Shown one piece after another: positions 1-6,475 of a DNA stretch of 24,647 nucleotides. Source of the DNA: a virus; the IMG/VR virus record IMGVR_UViG_3300046373_000013, positions 1-24,647 of that record; one strand, 5' to 3'. The notes below the pieces were generated by a model. The model searched no databases, was not told the origin of the DNA, and saw only the letters and a list, made by a program, of their open reading frames with translations. Numbering within the stretch: position 1 is the stretch's first letter; each line of letters opens with the position of its first letter. The position numbers were made by a program, and so were the translations under genes.

Positions 1-2
1 AA

Positions 3-14
3 TCATCTCCGTGA
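3..14 (+). CDS. 3' end of an upstream gene (partial)
   Basis: Reading frame 3 is open from the window edge and ends at TGA 12-14. That TGA overlaps the GTG start of the next gene in a GTGA tetranucleotide, the same type of overlap that joins many genes here. Only three codons are visible, so nothing can be said about the product. Frame 1 is also open, to a TGA at 109-111, so this assignment rests only on the overlap pattern. Confidence 0.3.
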   Translation, partial: SSP

Positions 15-250
15 GCACGTTCATCGAGATGTACACTGCCGTGACAGGCGCTGGGCCGCATCGTACACCGGACACGGGTGCAATGTGGCAGCAAGCGAAC
101 ACGGACGCTGAGCAGCACTGCAAGTTGTTAGTGCTAAAGGAGGTGCTGAAAATGCAGTTGCCTCCTGAGGCATTCAGCGATCCTGAACTGGCCAACGCAA
201 TGCAGGCGGGGTACACCCGGTGCCTGCGCGATAATAAGGTGATGATATGA
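11..250 (+). CDS. Small hypothetical early protein (79 aa)
   Basis: I do not recognise the product. It is a 79-residue soluble-looking protein with no membrane segment and no clear motif. The frame is open to the window edge. GTG at 11 is preferred because it overlaps a TGA in frame 3 (GTGA), a common coupling in this genome; an ATG at 29 is the alternative. The stop (248-250) overlaps the next start in ATGA, so translation is probably coupled. A near-perfect Shine-Dalgarno sequence at 136-145 inside the gene, followed by an in-frame ATG at 152, could also produce a 32-residue C-terminal form. The frame is credible; the start is less certain. Confidence 0.6.
   Translation: MSTFIEMYTAVTGAGPHRTPDTGAMWQQANTDAEQHCKLLVLKEVLKMQLPPEAFSDPELANAMQAGYTRCLRDNKVMI
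136..145 (+). promoter_or_regulatory. Strong internal Shine-Dalgarno sequence
   Basis: AAAGGAGGTG is nearly the full complement of the 16S rRNA 3' end. It lies 6 bases before an in-frame ATG at 152 inside the gene at 11-250. It could be an internal restart yielding a 32-residue protein, or the true start of that gene. It encodes Lys-Glu-Val in frame, so chance through codon choice is possible. Confidence 0.5.
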
Positions 251-405
251 AGCTCCCGAAGCCACGGGCTGTGCTAATGCAGGGCGAGTGGATGATTCAC
301 CATCCCGGCACGTACACGAAGAGCAACCCAGTGTTCCACCGGGCGTTAGCAGACTGGTTGCACTCAAACTGGACGCGCAGTCGGATCATGCGCACCATCC
401 CATGA
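247..405 (+). CDS. Small hypothetical early protein (52 aa)
   Basis: A 52-residue basic protein rich in Trp, His and Arg (start MKLPKPRAVL, end SRIMRTIP). I do not recognise it. The start ATG at 247 overlaps the previous stop as ATGA and has AAGGTG at 236-241 five bases upstream. Its own stop at 403-405 overlaps the next ATG at 402. Two tetranucleotide overlaps and the Shine-Dalgarno support a real gene despite its size. No membrane segment or metal-binding pattern is seen. Confidence 0.62.
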   Translation: MKLPKPRAVLMQGEWMIHHPGTYTKSNPVFHRALADWLHSNWTRSRIMRTIP

Positions 406-536
406 AGTACGGTATCCGATACTTCGACAAGCGCTGGTGGGTGTACGAAGTGGCTGCCAATCGTATCGTGAGCAAGGGTTACATCCTGCGCTTCACGGCA
501 CGGTGGATGAGCGATCGTATGAACGAACGAGGTTAG
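402..536 (+). CDS. Small basic hypothetical protein (44 aa)
   Basis: A 44-residue, strongly basic and aromatic protein (start MKYGIRYFDKRWWVYEV). The frame is open further upstream to 288, but ATG 402 is chosen because it overlaps the previous stop in ATGA, and starting earlier would run through most of the preceding gene. No separate Shine-Dalgarno is visible, so it is probably translated by coupling. Small, basic early proteins in T7-like phages often bind host proteins or nucleic acid, but nothing here identifies a target. It is the last gene of the first overlapping chain; a 90-base gap follows. Confidence 0.6.
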   Translation: MKYGIRYFDKRWWVYEVAANRIVSKGYILRFTARWMSDRMNERG

Positions 537-547
537 CTGTACCCTGT

Positions 548-607
548 GCTCTAGTCACTGCGAGGCTGGCCTTTGTGCCCTTGCATACATAGAACGCAGG
601 CTAGAGC
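548..607. repeat. Compound inverted repeat in the first intergenic gap
   Basis: GCTCTAG at 548-554 pairs with CTAGAGC at 601-607. Inside it, CTGCG at 558-562 pairs with CGCAG at 595-599. The two stems are separated by 3 and 1 unpaired bases and enclose a loop of about 32 bases. It lies almost wholly within the non-coding gap 537-626, and no run of T follows, so it is not a standard intrinsic terminator. It could be an mRNA structure or processing site before the gene at 627. Confidence 0.45.
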
Positions 608-626
608 CAATCAAGCGGGGTGCATT

Positions 627-1079
627 ATGTGGGAATCACTGTGGCGTGTAGTGCAGGCACTACGTGATGCGCCGTATGACAAGGCAATCAAAGAAGCGCG
701 GGATGCTGTGAAGGAACAATGCTGTGCTCGATGTGGTATCCGTGGGTGCAAGTGTGATGAACCTTGGGTGCCGGGTGAGCCTGTGCTGAGCATCCTGAAT
801 GCGTACAAGGCAAACCGTGCTCGATTTGTATACACTGTGGTGTACCGCAGGGGTCGTGACGTACAGACGCTGTTAGACAAGGTAACGGGTGTATCTTTCA
901 GCCTCGCTACTCGGCCATACGTAAGAAGCATGGGTAATGAGCCGACCGGGCTGAACTTGCAGGAGACTACGTGGCTGCTACAGCAGGTGCTTGATGATAG
1001 GCATGACAGACGCTTGCGGCTGGAGTACCTGCTGAGTCAGCGCAGGCGGGCTAAACTGAGCAAGCTGTACGTCAAGTAA
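627..1079 (+). CDS. Hypothetical protein with a Cys-rich cluster (150 aa)
   Basis: A 150-residue protein of unknown function. Residues about 30-45 hold the cluster CCARCGIRGCKC, which could bind a zinc ion (inference). The C-terminal third is highly basic (DRRLRLEYLLSQRRRAKL), so nucleic-acid contact is possible. The frame is open from a TTG at 573, but ATG 627 is preferred: it has a GGGG stretch just upstream, and the earlier extension falls in a segment containing a large inverted repeat. It follows a 90-base gap, so it may begin a transcription or processing unit, and ends 11 bases before the next ATG. Confidence 0.7.
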   Translation: MWESLWRVVQALRDAPYDKAIKEARDAVKEQCCARCGIRGCKCDEPWVPGEPVLSILNAYKANRARFVYTVVYRRGRDVQTLLDKVTGVSFSLATRPYVRSMGNEPTGLNLQETTWLLQQVLDDRHDRRLRLEYLLSQRRRAKLSKLYVK

Positions 1080-1090
1080 TGGAGACCGTT

Positions 1091-1228
1091 ATGCAAGCTG
1101 GTATCTTGTTTCGCTGGGCATCCTGCTGGGTTGGTGCCCATTACAGCCCGTACAATCGCCGGTGGTGCGTGAACCTCGTGCCGTTCGTGACTGTGTGGGT
1201 AACTCTCAAGGGAGGTACACGACCATGA
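1091..1228 (+). CDS. Conserved small phage protein, SPYNRR type (45 aa)
   Basis: A 45-residue protein with a central WVGAHYSPYNRRWCVNL segment followed by VPFVTVWVTL. From memory, proteins with this WxGAHxSPYNRR pattern recur as small genes in many tailed phages; their function is unknown. The start ATG at 1091 has GGAG at 1081-1084. The stop overlaps the next start as ATGA (1225-1228). The hydrophobic C-terminal stretch is short and not clearly a membrane segment. Confidence 0.75.
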   Translation: MQAGILFRWASCWVGAHYSPYNRRWCVNLVPFVTVWVTLKGGTRP

Positions 1229-1398
1229 AGCCGCACATTCGGCTGGCCGATGTTCAAGCAGTGCGCGGTATGTGGTTGTGTTTGAATCGCACGACGCTTA
1301 CCCAACGTATCACGCACTACAAGGCAGGATTGGGCAAATCTCCAGCAGCTGCCTACGCAGATTGGGCAAGGATTAACGATGTCAATCAGAACAGCTAA
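1225..1398 (+). CDS. Small hypothetical protein (57 aa)
   Basis: A 57-residue basic protein (start MKPHIRLADVQAVRGMW) with no recognised domain. The frame is open from 1162, but ATG 1225 is chosen because it overlaps the previous stop in ATGA and has a strong AAGGGAGG at 1208-1215, nine bases away. The next gene starts inside its 3' end (ATG 1379), a 20-base overlap. The compact overlaps on both sides support a real gene. Confidence 0.66.
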   Translation: MKPHIRLADVQAVRGMWLCLNRTTLTQRITHYKAGLGKSPAAAYADWARINDVNQNS

Positions 1399-1570
1399 CG
1401 GCGGACGTGCCGACGTCGGCACTGAGTTCGACATGCTCAGTACAACACAGGCCGAGCGGAACCTGATCATGGACCGCGAAGCAAGGGTGGCAGCGTGGCG
1501 TAAGACGCTGCCGAGGCGCAAGAAGCCCGAGCATGAGAAGCCCGGGCCACTCGTATGGGTGCAACTATGA
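1379..1570 (+). CDS. Small basic hypothetical protein (63 aa)
   Basis: A 63-residue protein with a charged, Arg/Lys-rich middle (EARVAAWRKTLPRRKKPEH). It is not recognised. AAGGA at 1368-1372 lies six bases before ATG 1379. The gene overlaps its predecessor by 20 bases and its successor by ATGA at 1567-1570. The helical, highly charged composition suggests a small soluble protein, possibly nucleic-acid binding, but no fold can be assigned. Another, shorter frame runs on the opposite strand and is discarded. Confidence 0.62.
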   Translation: MSIRTANGGRADVGTEFDMLSTTQAERNLIMDREARVAAWRKTLPRRKKPEHEKPGPLVWVQL

Positions 1571-1746
1571 AAGACGGTCTGATGCTGGCGCAAACCATCA
1601 ACAGCGATGGCTACCTCGTGGTGGGCCTCGCTATCCCCGGTAAACAGGAGTACGTCACCGCGAATCTCACGGCGGACGATGTGCGTGCTGTTATCGAACA
1701 CCTTCAAGACGTGCTCGCCAATCAGGCGGCACCAACCCTGCACTAG
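1567..1746 (+). CDS. Small hypothetical protein (59 aa)
   Basis: A 59-residue protein (start MKDGLMLAQTINSDGYLVV). Its pattern suggests a beta-hairpin or sheet followed by a helix (TADDVRAVIEHLQDVL), a compact alpha-beta fold of unknown role. Two ATGs are possible, 1555 and 1567. The second is preferred because it overlaps the previous stop as ATGA. The stop at 1744-1746 is TAG, immediately used as part of the Shine-Dalgarno (TAGGAG) of the next gene. Confidence 0.66.
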   Translation: MKDGLMLAQTINSDGYLVVGLAIPGKQEYVTANLTADDVRAVIEHLQDVLANQAAPTLH

Positions 1747-1754
1747 GAGCTACA

Positions 1755-2258
1755 ATGAAATTCACCGACCTCAGTTCCCAACAACGTAGCATGCTCACCA
1801 TGCTGTGCACCGGGCAAGCATTCAACACTGCTGAACTCGGGCGTGGCTGCTACCCACGGGCCGATGCTCGGTATGCCGCTCAGCATGCCGCGCAGTTGCT
1901 GATAGACCTTCGCGAGAAGGGCCTTGTGTTCTCTAGTCAGAAGGCGGCGGGACAACCGTATGCCCACTGGCGTGCCAGCGATTACGGGCGTGATGTGTTC
2001 GCCGGTCGACCTGACGAGGTGGTCAACACTAATGTAGCCAAGGCACCGGCTCAGGATCCCGACACGGGTACGTGGATAGTGTACCTTCATGACAACACAG
2101 CAACCGGTCAGTACCGCGGCCAGTTCATCAGCGAGCAAGATGCCTGCACGGCAGCGGCTAAGCTGGTCGATGCGTACGGCAAAGAGTACCACGTAGCCAA
2201 GCTGGTGGCCCGCGTCAAACCAGTACAACAACCGACCTTCGCGATCGAACGGGTGTAG
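1755..2258 (+). CDS. Hypothetical protein with N-terminal winged-helix-like region (167 aa)
   Basis: Residues about 1-85 alternate helices and a hairpin in a way that resembles a winged helix (RSMLTMLCTGQAFNTAELG, then AAQLLIDLREKGLVFSS, then HWRASDYGRDVF). Such a fold would suggest DNA binding or regulation, but this is pattern-based inference. Residues about 95-160 form a second, probably alpha-beta, part with TWIVYLHDN and DACTAAAKLVDAYG. The start ATG 1755 has AGGAG at 1745-1749. It is the last gene before a 46-base gap, and no known catalytic motif is seen. Confidence 0.78.
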   Translation: MKFTDLSSQQRSMLTMLCTGQAFNTAELGRGCYPRADARYAAQHAAQLLIDLREKGLVFSSQKAAGQPYAHWRASDYGRDVFAGRPDEVVNTNVAKAPAQDPDTGTWIVYLHDNTATGQYRGQFISEQDACTAAAKLVDAYGKEYHVAKLVARVKPVQQPTFAIERV

Positions 2259-2267
2259 GCGTCGGGC

Positions 2268-2303
2268 CTGTACTCGCAACCCTTTCCTAGCGTGAGATAC
2301 GAG
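2268..2303 (+). promoter_or_regulatory. Candidate regulatory motif upstream of the 537-aa gene
   Basis: CTGTACTCGCAA (2268-2279) followed 17 bases later by ATACGAG (2297-2303) fills most of the gap 2259-2304. A very similar pair, CTGTACTTGCAA then ACACGAG 18 bases later, occupies the gap before the gene at 12297. It could be a phage promoter or leader element; no experimentally known match is claimed. Confidence 0.3.
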
Positions 2304-2304
2304 A

Positions 2305-3918
2305 ATGAGCATCCAACTCAAAATTGCTGAGCCACAACACGGTGCGTCTGAGGTAGCAACCGCAACTCGGGAGAGTTTACAGCAGTGGATTGAATCGGTG
2401 CAGGATAAATGTGGCGATCGTCTGGCACAAGTGCTGGACTCGGCCGAAGCTGCAAAGCATGTGCAGTGCGGCCGTGGCTGGTTCGAAGACGCGCTGGTAG
2501 ACACCTATAATGGCACTCGGCCGCCGGCTTACCGCATGATCCTCGCGTTCATGCGGGCGCTGAGCCGCACGGGTAGTCGTATGGAGGGCGATGCCCGCGT
2601 AGCATCGTATCGAGTGGAAGGTGTGATGCGCGCCTTCGCCAAGGCTGTATTCGACAATAAGCTCTCGTTCAGCCCTATGGAGCGCCGTGTGTACATGGAC
2701 CTGACATCAGGTGGGGCGGACATGTCGGGCATTGCGTACGCTAACACGGTGAACTACACTGGCGGCGGGGATATCTACCTGCAACCGTTCTTGGAATCCC
2801 TCGGCCGTGCCAAAGGCGCCATTGATGGGTTCGTTGAACAGCGGAAAGCTCAACTGCGCATTTCGAATGAAGTGTCGGGCACGCCATTCGTGTACTACGG
2901 TTCGGGCTACATCCTCGACGAAGCCCGTGGCCGCATGATCATCCCTGTGGGGTACATGGACGTCGACGGCCCATGGGTGGCAGGCTTCCTCACCCCGGAC
3001 GACACGGCGCGCTTGCGCTTCACTCGCAAGCGCCTCGGTGCATGGCTCAAGGACAGCGGCCTGTACAACGATGAGGAGATTCGTGCCACCGTCGAGCAGG
3101 CCAAGACCCAGCAGACCGGAGGCGTGTTCACGATCTACCCGAACGACGTACTGTTCGGCGAGATCTACTACGCCGGCGTCAACGCCGGCGGCAACACCGT
3201 CGGCTCGTGCATGGCCTCACCCCCTGACGATTACTGCACTTGGGATGGCATCCATCCGTGCGACGTGTACAGCACAGCGTACTATGGCGTGGGTGACAAC
3301 GGCCTCGCGCTGTTCACCGCAGAGAATGAGGTCGGTGACATGGTTGGCCGTGGCATCTGGAACCGTAGCACGAAGAAGATCGTGCGCTGGTACGGGGATG
3401 CGACGAAGTTCCGTGCGCTGAGCCGCATCGGTATGGAGCGCGACACAGAAGCGTTGGAAGGCGCGTGGCTCGCACACATCGCTAATGGTAGCAAGTTCAT
3501 CGCTCCGTACGTCGATGGTGACATCGGGTGCGGTAAGGTGGCAGCCGACGAGGGTCGGGTGTATCTGCGCAGCGATGGCAGCATCAGCCTGAGTGAAACC
3601 TCCGGCGTGGTAGGTGTCGAAACTGTGTACTGTGAGGACGACGGCGAGTACCACGACCGCGAAGAGTGCACATATCAGAGCGAACACAACAACTACATAT
3701 GGAATGATACCCTGCTCGATGAATGGATGTGCTGTGTAACTGGAGAGTGGGTGGAAGAATCCTACCGCAGATACGTGTATATCTCTGGGGAGGAATCTGA
3801 AGTGTCCGTCCGAGTGATCAACCGGCTATCCCAGTATCTCCGTGAGGTTGAACCGACGGAGGACATGCTCGAAGAATTCGACGAGGATGACGTGCCTACC
3901 AACTACGAGATCCGGTAA
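2305..3918 (+). CDS. Large phage protein of unknown function (537 aa)
   Basis: The second largest early product here, with no recognised enzymatic domain. Residues about 1-110 are helical. The middle holds the segment GNTVGSCMASPPDDYC, then WDGIHPCDVY, then beta-rich GLALFTAEN and a region ending RWYGD. From memory, an SCM ... HPxxVY ... pattern recurs in uncharacterised proteins of several phages. The C-terminal part has paired Cys/His-rich elements (VYCEDDGEYHDREEC, EWMCCVTGEWV) that may form a zinc-binding unit, then an acidic tail (EEFDEDD). The start ATG 2305 follows a 46-base gap with only a weak GAG upstream. The stop overlaps the start of the peptidase gene as TAATG, so the two are likely co-translated and may act together. 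Confidence 0.88.
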   Translation: MSIQLKIAEPQHGASEVATATRESLQQWIESVQDKCGDRLAQVLDSAEAAKHVQCGRGWFEDALVDTYNGTRPPAYRMILAFMRALSRTGSRMEGDARVASYRVEGVMRAFAKAVFDNKLSFSPMERRVYMDLTSGGADMSGIAYANTVNYTGGGDIYLQPFLESLGRAKGAIDGFVEQRKAQLRISNEVSGTPFVYYGSGYILDEARGRMIIPVGYMDVDGPWVAGFLTPDDTARLRFTRKRLGAWLKDSGLYNDEEIRATVEQAKTQQTGGVFTIYPNDVLFGEIYYAGVNAGGNTVGSCMASPPDDYCTWDGIHPCDVYSTAYYGVGDNGLALFTAENEVGDMVGRGIWNRSTKKIVRWYGDATKFRALSRIGMERDTEALEGAWLAHIANGSKFIAPYVDGDIGCGKVAADEGRVYLRSDGSISLSETSGVVGVETVYCEDDGEYHDREECTYQSEHNNYIWNDTLLDEWMCCVTGEWVEESYRRYVYISGEESEVSVRVINRLSQYLREVEPTEDMLEEFDEDDVPTNYEIR

Positions 3919-4886
3919 TGAACAAGAAGATGGAAGTACCAGCAGTGCTGCATGCACTGCTTAGCATTCGGCGGCCCCACGGTGGTGTAGGTGAGGCTAT
4001 GGCTCAGAAGGTAGTACAGCGGGAGGCTCGCGATGCAGGGTACAACGCCATCCAAGATCGTCATGGCAATCTTGAAGTACGGGTTGGGAACAGACCTGAC
4101 CTTATCTTCACGGCTCATCTTGATACAGTGCATCGCACTGACGGCGGGCAAGTCCTGTACTTCATCGAAGAGACGAGGGAGCTGGTAGCCGATGGCCTCG
4201 ACGGCAAGGCATCTGTGCTAGGCGCAGATGATGCGTCAGGTGTGTTCCTACTGACAGAGATGATCAAGGCGAAGAAGCCCGGTCGGTACTTGTTCTTTGT
4301 CGGTGAGGAATGCGGAGGCATAGGCTCTAGTGCGTACGTGCTGGACAACCCAGACCTGAGCGCGCTCATGGTGGTATCGTTCGACCGCAAGGGTACGAAG
4401 GACATCATCACGCATCAGGCTGCGTACGAGACTGCCAGCCCTGTATTTGCCCGGGCCTTGGCGACGGCTCTGAACTTGCAAGAGCCTGAGTTCGAGTACA
4501 AGCCCTGCAACGGTGGGATGTACACCGACTCCAAGGAGTTCGCGCACATCGTCCCTGAATGCACGAACGTGGCTGTGGGATACTACTCTGAGCACACTGT
4601 GAAGGAGTCGCAGGACCTTGAGCACCTGCTGCGGTTGCGTGATGCAATCATCAAGCTAGACTGGGAGGCGCTGCCTATTGACCGGGAGCCGGTCGGGGAC
4701 ACGCCATGGTATCCAACAGGCTGGGAGGACTACCCACACGGCGGCACGCTCACGCCGCATGGCAAGCCGAGCAAGCTGGACCTGATGGCGGCCACTAACG
4801 CCCTGCGCAAGAAGGCGTGGGACGATGGCCTTGAGTACGACGATATCATCCTTTACACTGAACTCGTGGAGAACTACTTGAAATGA
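3918..4886 (+). CDS. M20/M42-type zinc metallopeptidase (322 aa)
   Basis: A co-catalytic di-zinc hydrolase of the M20/M28/M42 clan, which removes amino acids from peptides or deacylates small substrates. All expected ligands are visible: H67 and D69 in HLDTVH, D104/D105 in LGADDASG, E130 (catalytic) and E131 in VGEECGG, D156 in SFDRKG, and H226 in YYSEHTVKE. Only about 70 residues lie between D156 and H226, too few for the usual dimerisation or lid domain, so this is a catalytic core only. About 90 extra C-terminal residues (from 235) have no recognised fold. No signal peptide is seen, so it should act in the cytoplasm. ATG 3918 overlaps the previous stop (TAATG), and the stop overlaps the next start (ATGA). 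The substrate is unknown; a role in host takeover or anti-defence is speculation. Confidence 0.88.
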   Translation: MNKKMEVPAVLHALLSIRRPHGGVGEAMAQKVVQREARDAGYNAIQDRHGNLEVRVGNRPDLIFTAHLDTVHRTDGGQVLYFIEETRELVADGLDGKASVLGADDASGVFLLTEMIKAKKPGRYLFFVGEECGGIGSSAYVLDNPDLSALMVVSFDRKGTKDIITHQAAYETASPVFARALATALNLQEPEFEYKPCNGGMYTDSKEFAHIVPECTNVAVGYYSEHTVKESQDLEHLLRLRDAIIKLDWEALPIDREPVGDTPWYPTGWEDYPHGGTLTPHGKPSKLDLMAATNALRKKAWDDGLEYDDIILYTELVENYLK

Positions 4887-5275
4887 GCGCACTGACCAAG
4901 GCTGCATCCCTCCTGCTGCTGGCTGACCAGAAACTGTGCACCCTAGCAGCCACCATTAACAAGATCGTGTCTGACGCTGCGTACAAGCACGCACAGGCAA
5001 CGCTAAAGCGGAACCTTGCCAAGGCCTCGGATGCCGAGCAGAAAGCCCGCACGGACGCTGAGGCGCAGCGAGAAGCCATCTACAACGCCTACGCTGCGGC
5101 GCTGCGTAGGAACACGCAGGCCCTGACCCAACGTCTGGCCCATGCCGAGCACCTCGGTGATGCGGCGTACGAAGTGTGCGATCAGTACGAGGGCCTCGGT
5201 GCCGCGTGTTACGCACAGGCTGCCGACTCTGATGCTGCCGCACAGAAACTGGCTGGACTGAGGGCGCAGCTATGA
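4883..5275 (+). CDS. Ala-rich coiled-coil hypothetical protein (130 aa)
   Basis: An almost wholly helical protein, very rich in Ala, Gln, Lys and Glu. Long heptad-like stretches run over residues about 30-90 (KHAQATLKRNLAKASDAEQK and following), suggesting a coiled coil. No catalytic motif is seen. The start is part of ATGA overlapping the peptidase stop, with GGAG at 4868-4871. The stop overlaps the next start, again ATGA. The first hydrophobic stretch (ASLLLLAD) is too short for a membrane anchor. Function unknown. Confidence 0.75.
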   Translation: MSALTKAASLLLLADQKLCTLAATINKIVSDAAYKHAQATLKRNLAKASDAEQKARTDAEAQREAIYNAYAAALRRNTQALTQRLAHAEHLGDAAYEVCDQYEGLGAACYAQAADSDAAAQKLAGLRAQL

Positions 5276-5637
5276 GTGTACTACTCCCGGATGATCATCC
5301 AGCAGTACAAGCGCAGCGCCAGAAGGATCTACGCTATAGTGTGAACAGATTAGGTAACCCGGCCGCCCCTGTCGTCGAGCGCCAGCCTGCTGCTGAACTG
5401 CTGGTCGAATTCTTTGAGCATGGCCCTATGGCAACCATCAAATGGTTTACGCCATCCTCCTTTGAGCACGGCACGACAAAGGTCTACACCGCACCGCCCG
5501 AACTCGCCGAACTGCAAGCTACCATCGCACAGCTGACGGCGGAGAATGAGCGGCTGAAAGATGAGGCTACCAGTCAATACGCAAAACGTGTTGCCGTTGT
5601 GGAAGAAATCGAGCGGCTGAAGGGTGGGCAGGTGTAG
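5272..5637 (+). CDS. Hypothetical protein with C-terminal coiled coil (121 aa)
   Basis: The N-terminal 80 residues show no known fold. Residues about 78-117 (ELAELQATIAQLTAENERLK, then VVEEIERLKGG) form a leucine-zipper-like coiled coil, so the protein probably oligomerises. ATG 5272 overlaps the previous stop as ATGA, and the gene ends one base before the primase ATG at 5639. Similar coiled-coil proteins next to phage replication genes are common, but no function can be assigned. Confidence 0.78.
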   Translation: MSVLLPDDHPAVQAQRQKDLRYSVNRLGNPAAPVVERQPAAELLVEFFEHGPMATIKWFTPSSFEHGTTKVYTAPPELAELQATIAQLTAENERLKDEATSQYAKRVAVVEEIERLKGGQV

Positions 5638-5638
5638 T

Positions 5639-6475
5639 ATGGCCCTGCCCCGTGAGGACTACCTTCGGTATGCTCAGGCGTTGCCGGTCGGTGGTAAGAA
5701 GCGGGTGCGTCATAACTTCGAGTCGTCTGCTGCCATGGATGTGTACAACGACGGCGAGAAGTGGTCCGCGTACTGCCACCGCTGCCACGAAGGCGGCGCC
5801 GTTTACAAAGAGCATCAACGGGTACAGCGTGTAGTGGTCGAGCCTGACCGCATCTCGCCTGTACCTGCAACGATAATTCGCTTTCAAGACGCGACACCAT
5901 GGGAACAGTCCCGAATGTGGGACCTACTGGTGCGCAAGGGGTGCCCACCGGGCGTGATCCCCGAGGAGATGTTATGGTACGAACGATCAGTACAGCGGTT
6001 GATGCTGCGATCCGGAACGTTGGCCTTGGGCCGTGCGCTGGACCAGAGGCGCCTACCCAAATGGTTGCCGTACGGCGCGTGGCACGGCCTGCCGATGGTG
6101 TGGACGACCCGGCACGGTGCCGCGGGAACGCAACCTGCAGCAACTGCCAAGCCTTCCTCAGCCGTACTGACGGAGGATGCACTGTCGGCACACAAAGTAG
6201 CGAAGGCGATCGACACCTTTGCGCCCGAAAGCTCACTCGTGGTTATTGCCACGCTCGGAACGATAGTAACTGATCGGTTCCTGCCGTACGTGGTGAACCG
6301 CCCCGCTGTGGTGTGCATGTACGACGGCGACCCGGCAGGGCTGGCTGGATTCAACGCAATGCGTAAACGCCTGTCGGTGTGGGGTCAGCCGGTACTGGAC
6401 CGTCGCCCCACGTCAGGCGACCCGAAGAACAACGATCTCGCTGAGATTATCAAGAAACTTGAGGATTTTGTATGA
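5639..6475 (+). CDS. DNA primase (Toprim family), separate from helicase (278 aa)
   Basis: Synthesises RNA primers for the replication fork. The N-terminal zinc-binding part keeps only YCHRCHEGG (C46, C49). Where the first CxxC of T7-type primases is expected there is HNFE (H25). The Toprim core is intact: E179 in LTEDALSA, D229 and D231 in YDGDPAG, and GDPKNNDLAE near the end. It is a stand-alone primase, with the DnaB-type helicase as a separate gene at 7239, unlike the fused T7 gp4. ATG 5639 is preferred over the open frame from 5624 because it lies one base after the previous stop and is preceded by GGCAGGTG. The stop overlaps the next start as ATGA. Confidence 0.9.
   Translation: MALPREDYLRYAQALPVGGKKRVRHNFESSAAMDVYNDGEKWSAYCHRCHEGGAVYKEHQRVQRVVVEPDRISPVPATIIRFQDATPWEQSRMWDLLVRKGCPPGVIPEEMLWYERSVQRLMLRSGTLALGRALDQRRLPKWLPYGAWHGLPMVWTTRHGAAGTQPAATAKPSSAVLTEDALSAHKVAKAIDTFAPESSLVVIATLGTIVTDRFLPYVVNRPAVVCMYDGDPAGLAGFNAMRKRLSVWGQPVLDRRPTSGDPKNNDLAEIIKKLEDFV

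Noticed and set aside
1-111. Frame 1 open from the window edge to a TGA at 109-111
   Set aside because: It could be the end of an upstream gene, but the GTGA junction at 11-14 fits the overlap style of this genome better.
573-626. N-terminal extension of the 627 gene from TTG 573
   Set aside because: The extension reads through the large inverted repeat, and ATG 627 gives a plausible start with a purine-rich leader.
1743-2504. A 253-codon reading frame on the - strand
   Set aside because: It crosses the 1755-2258 gene and the start of the 2305 gene on the opposite strand; all convincing genes here are on the + strand.
5899-6273. A 124-codon + strand frame inside the primase gene
   Set aside because: It overlaps the conserved primase core in another frame and has no suitable ribosome site.
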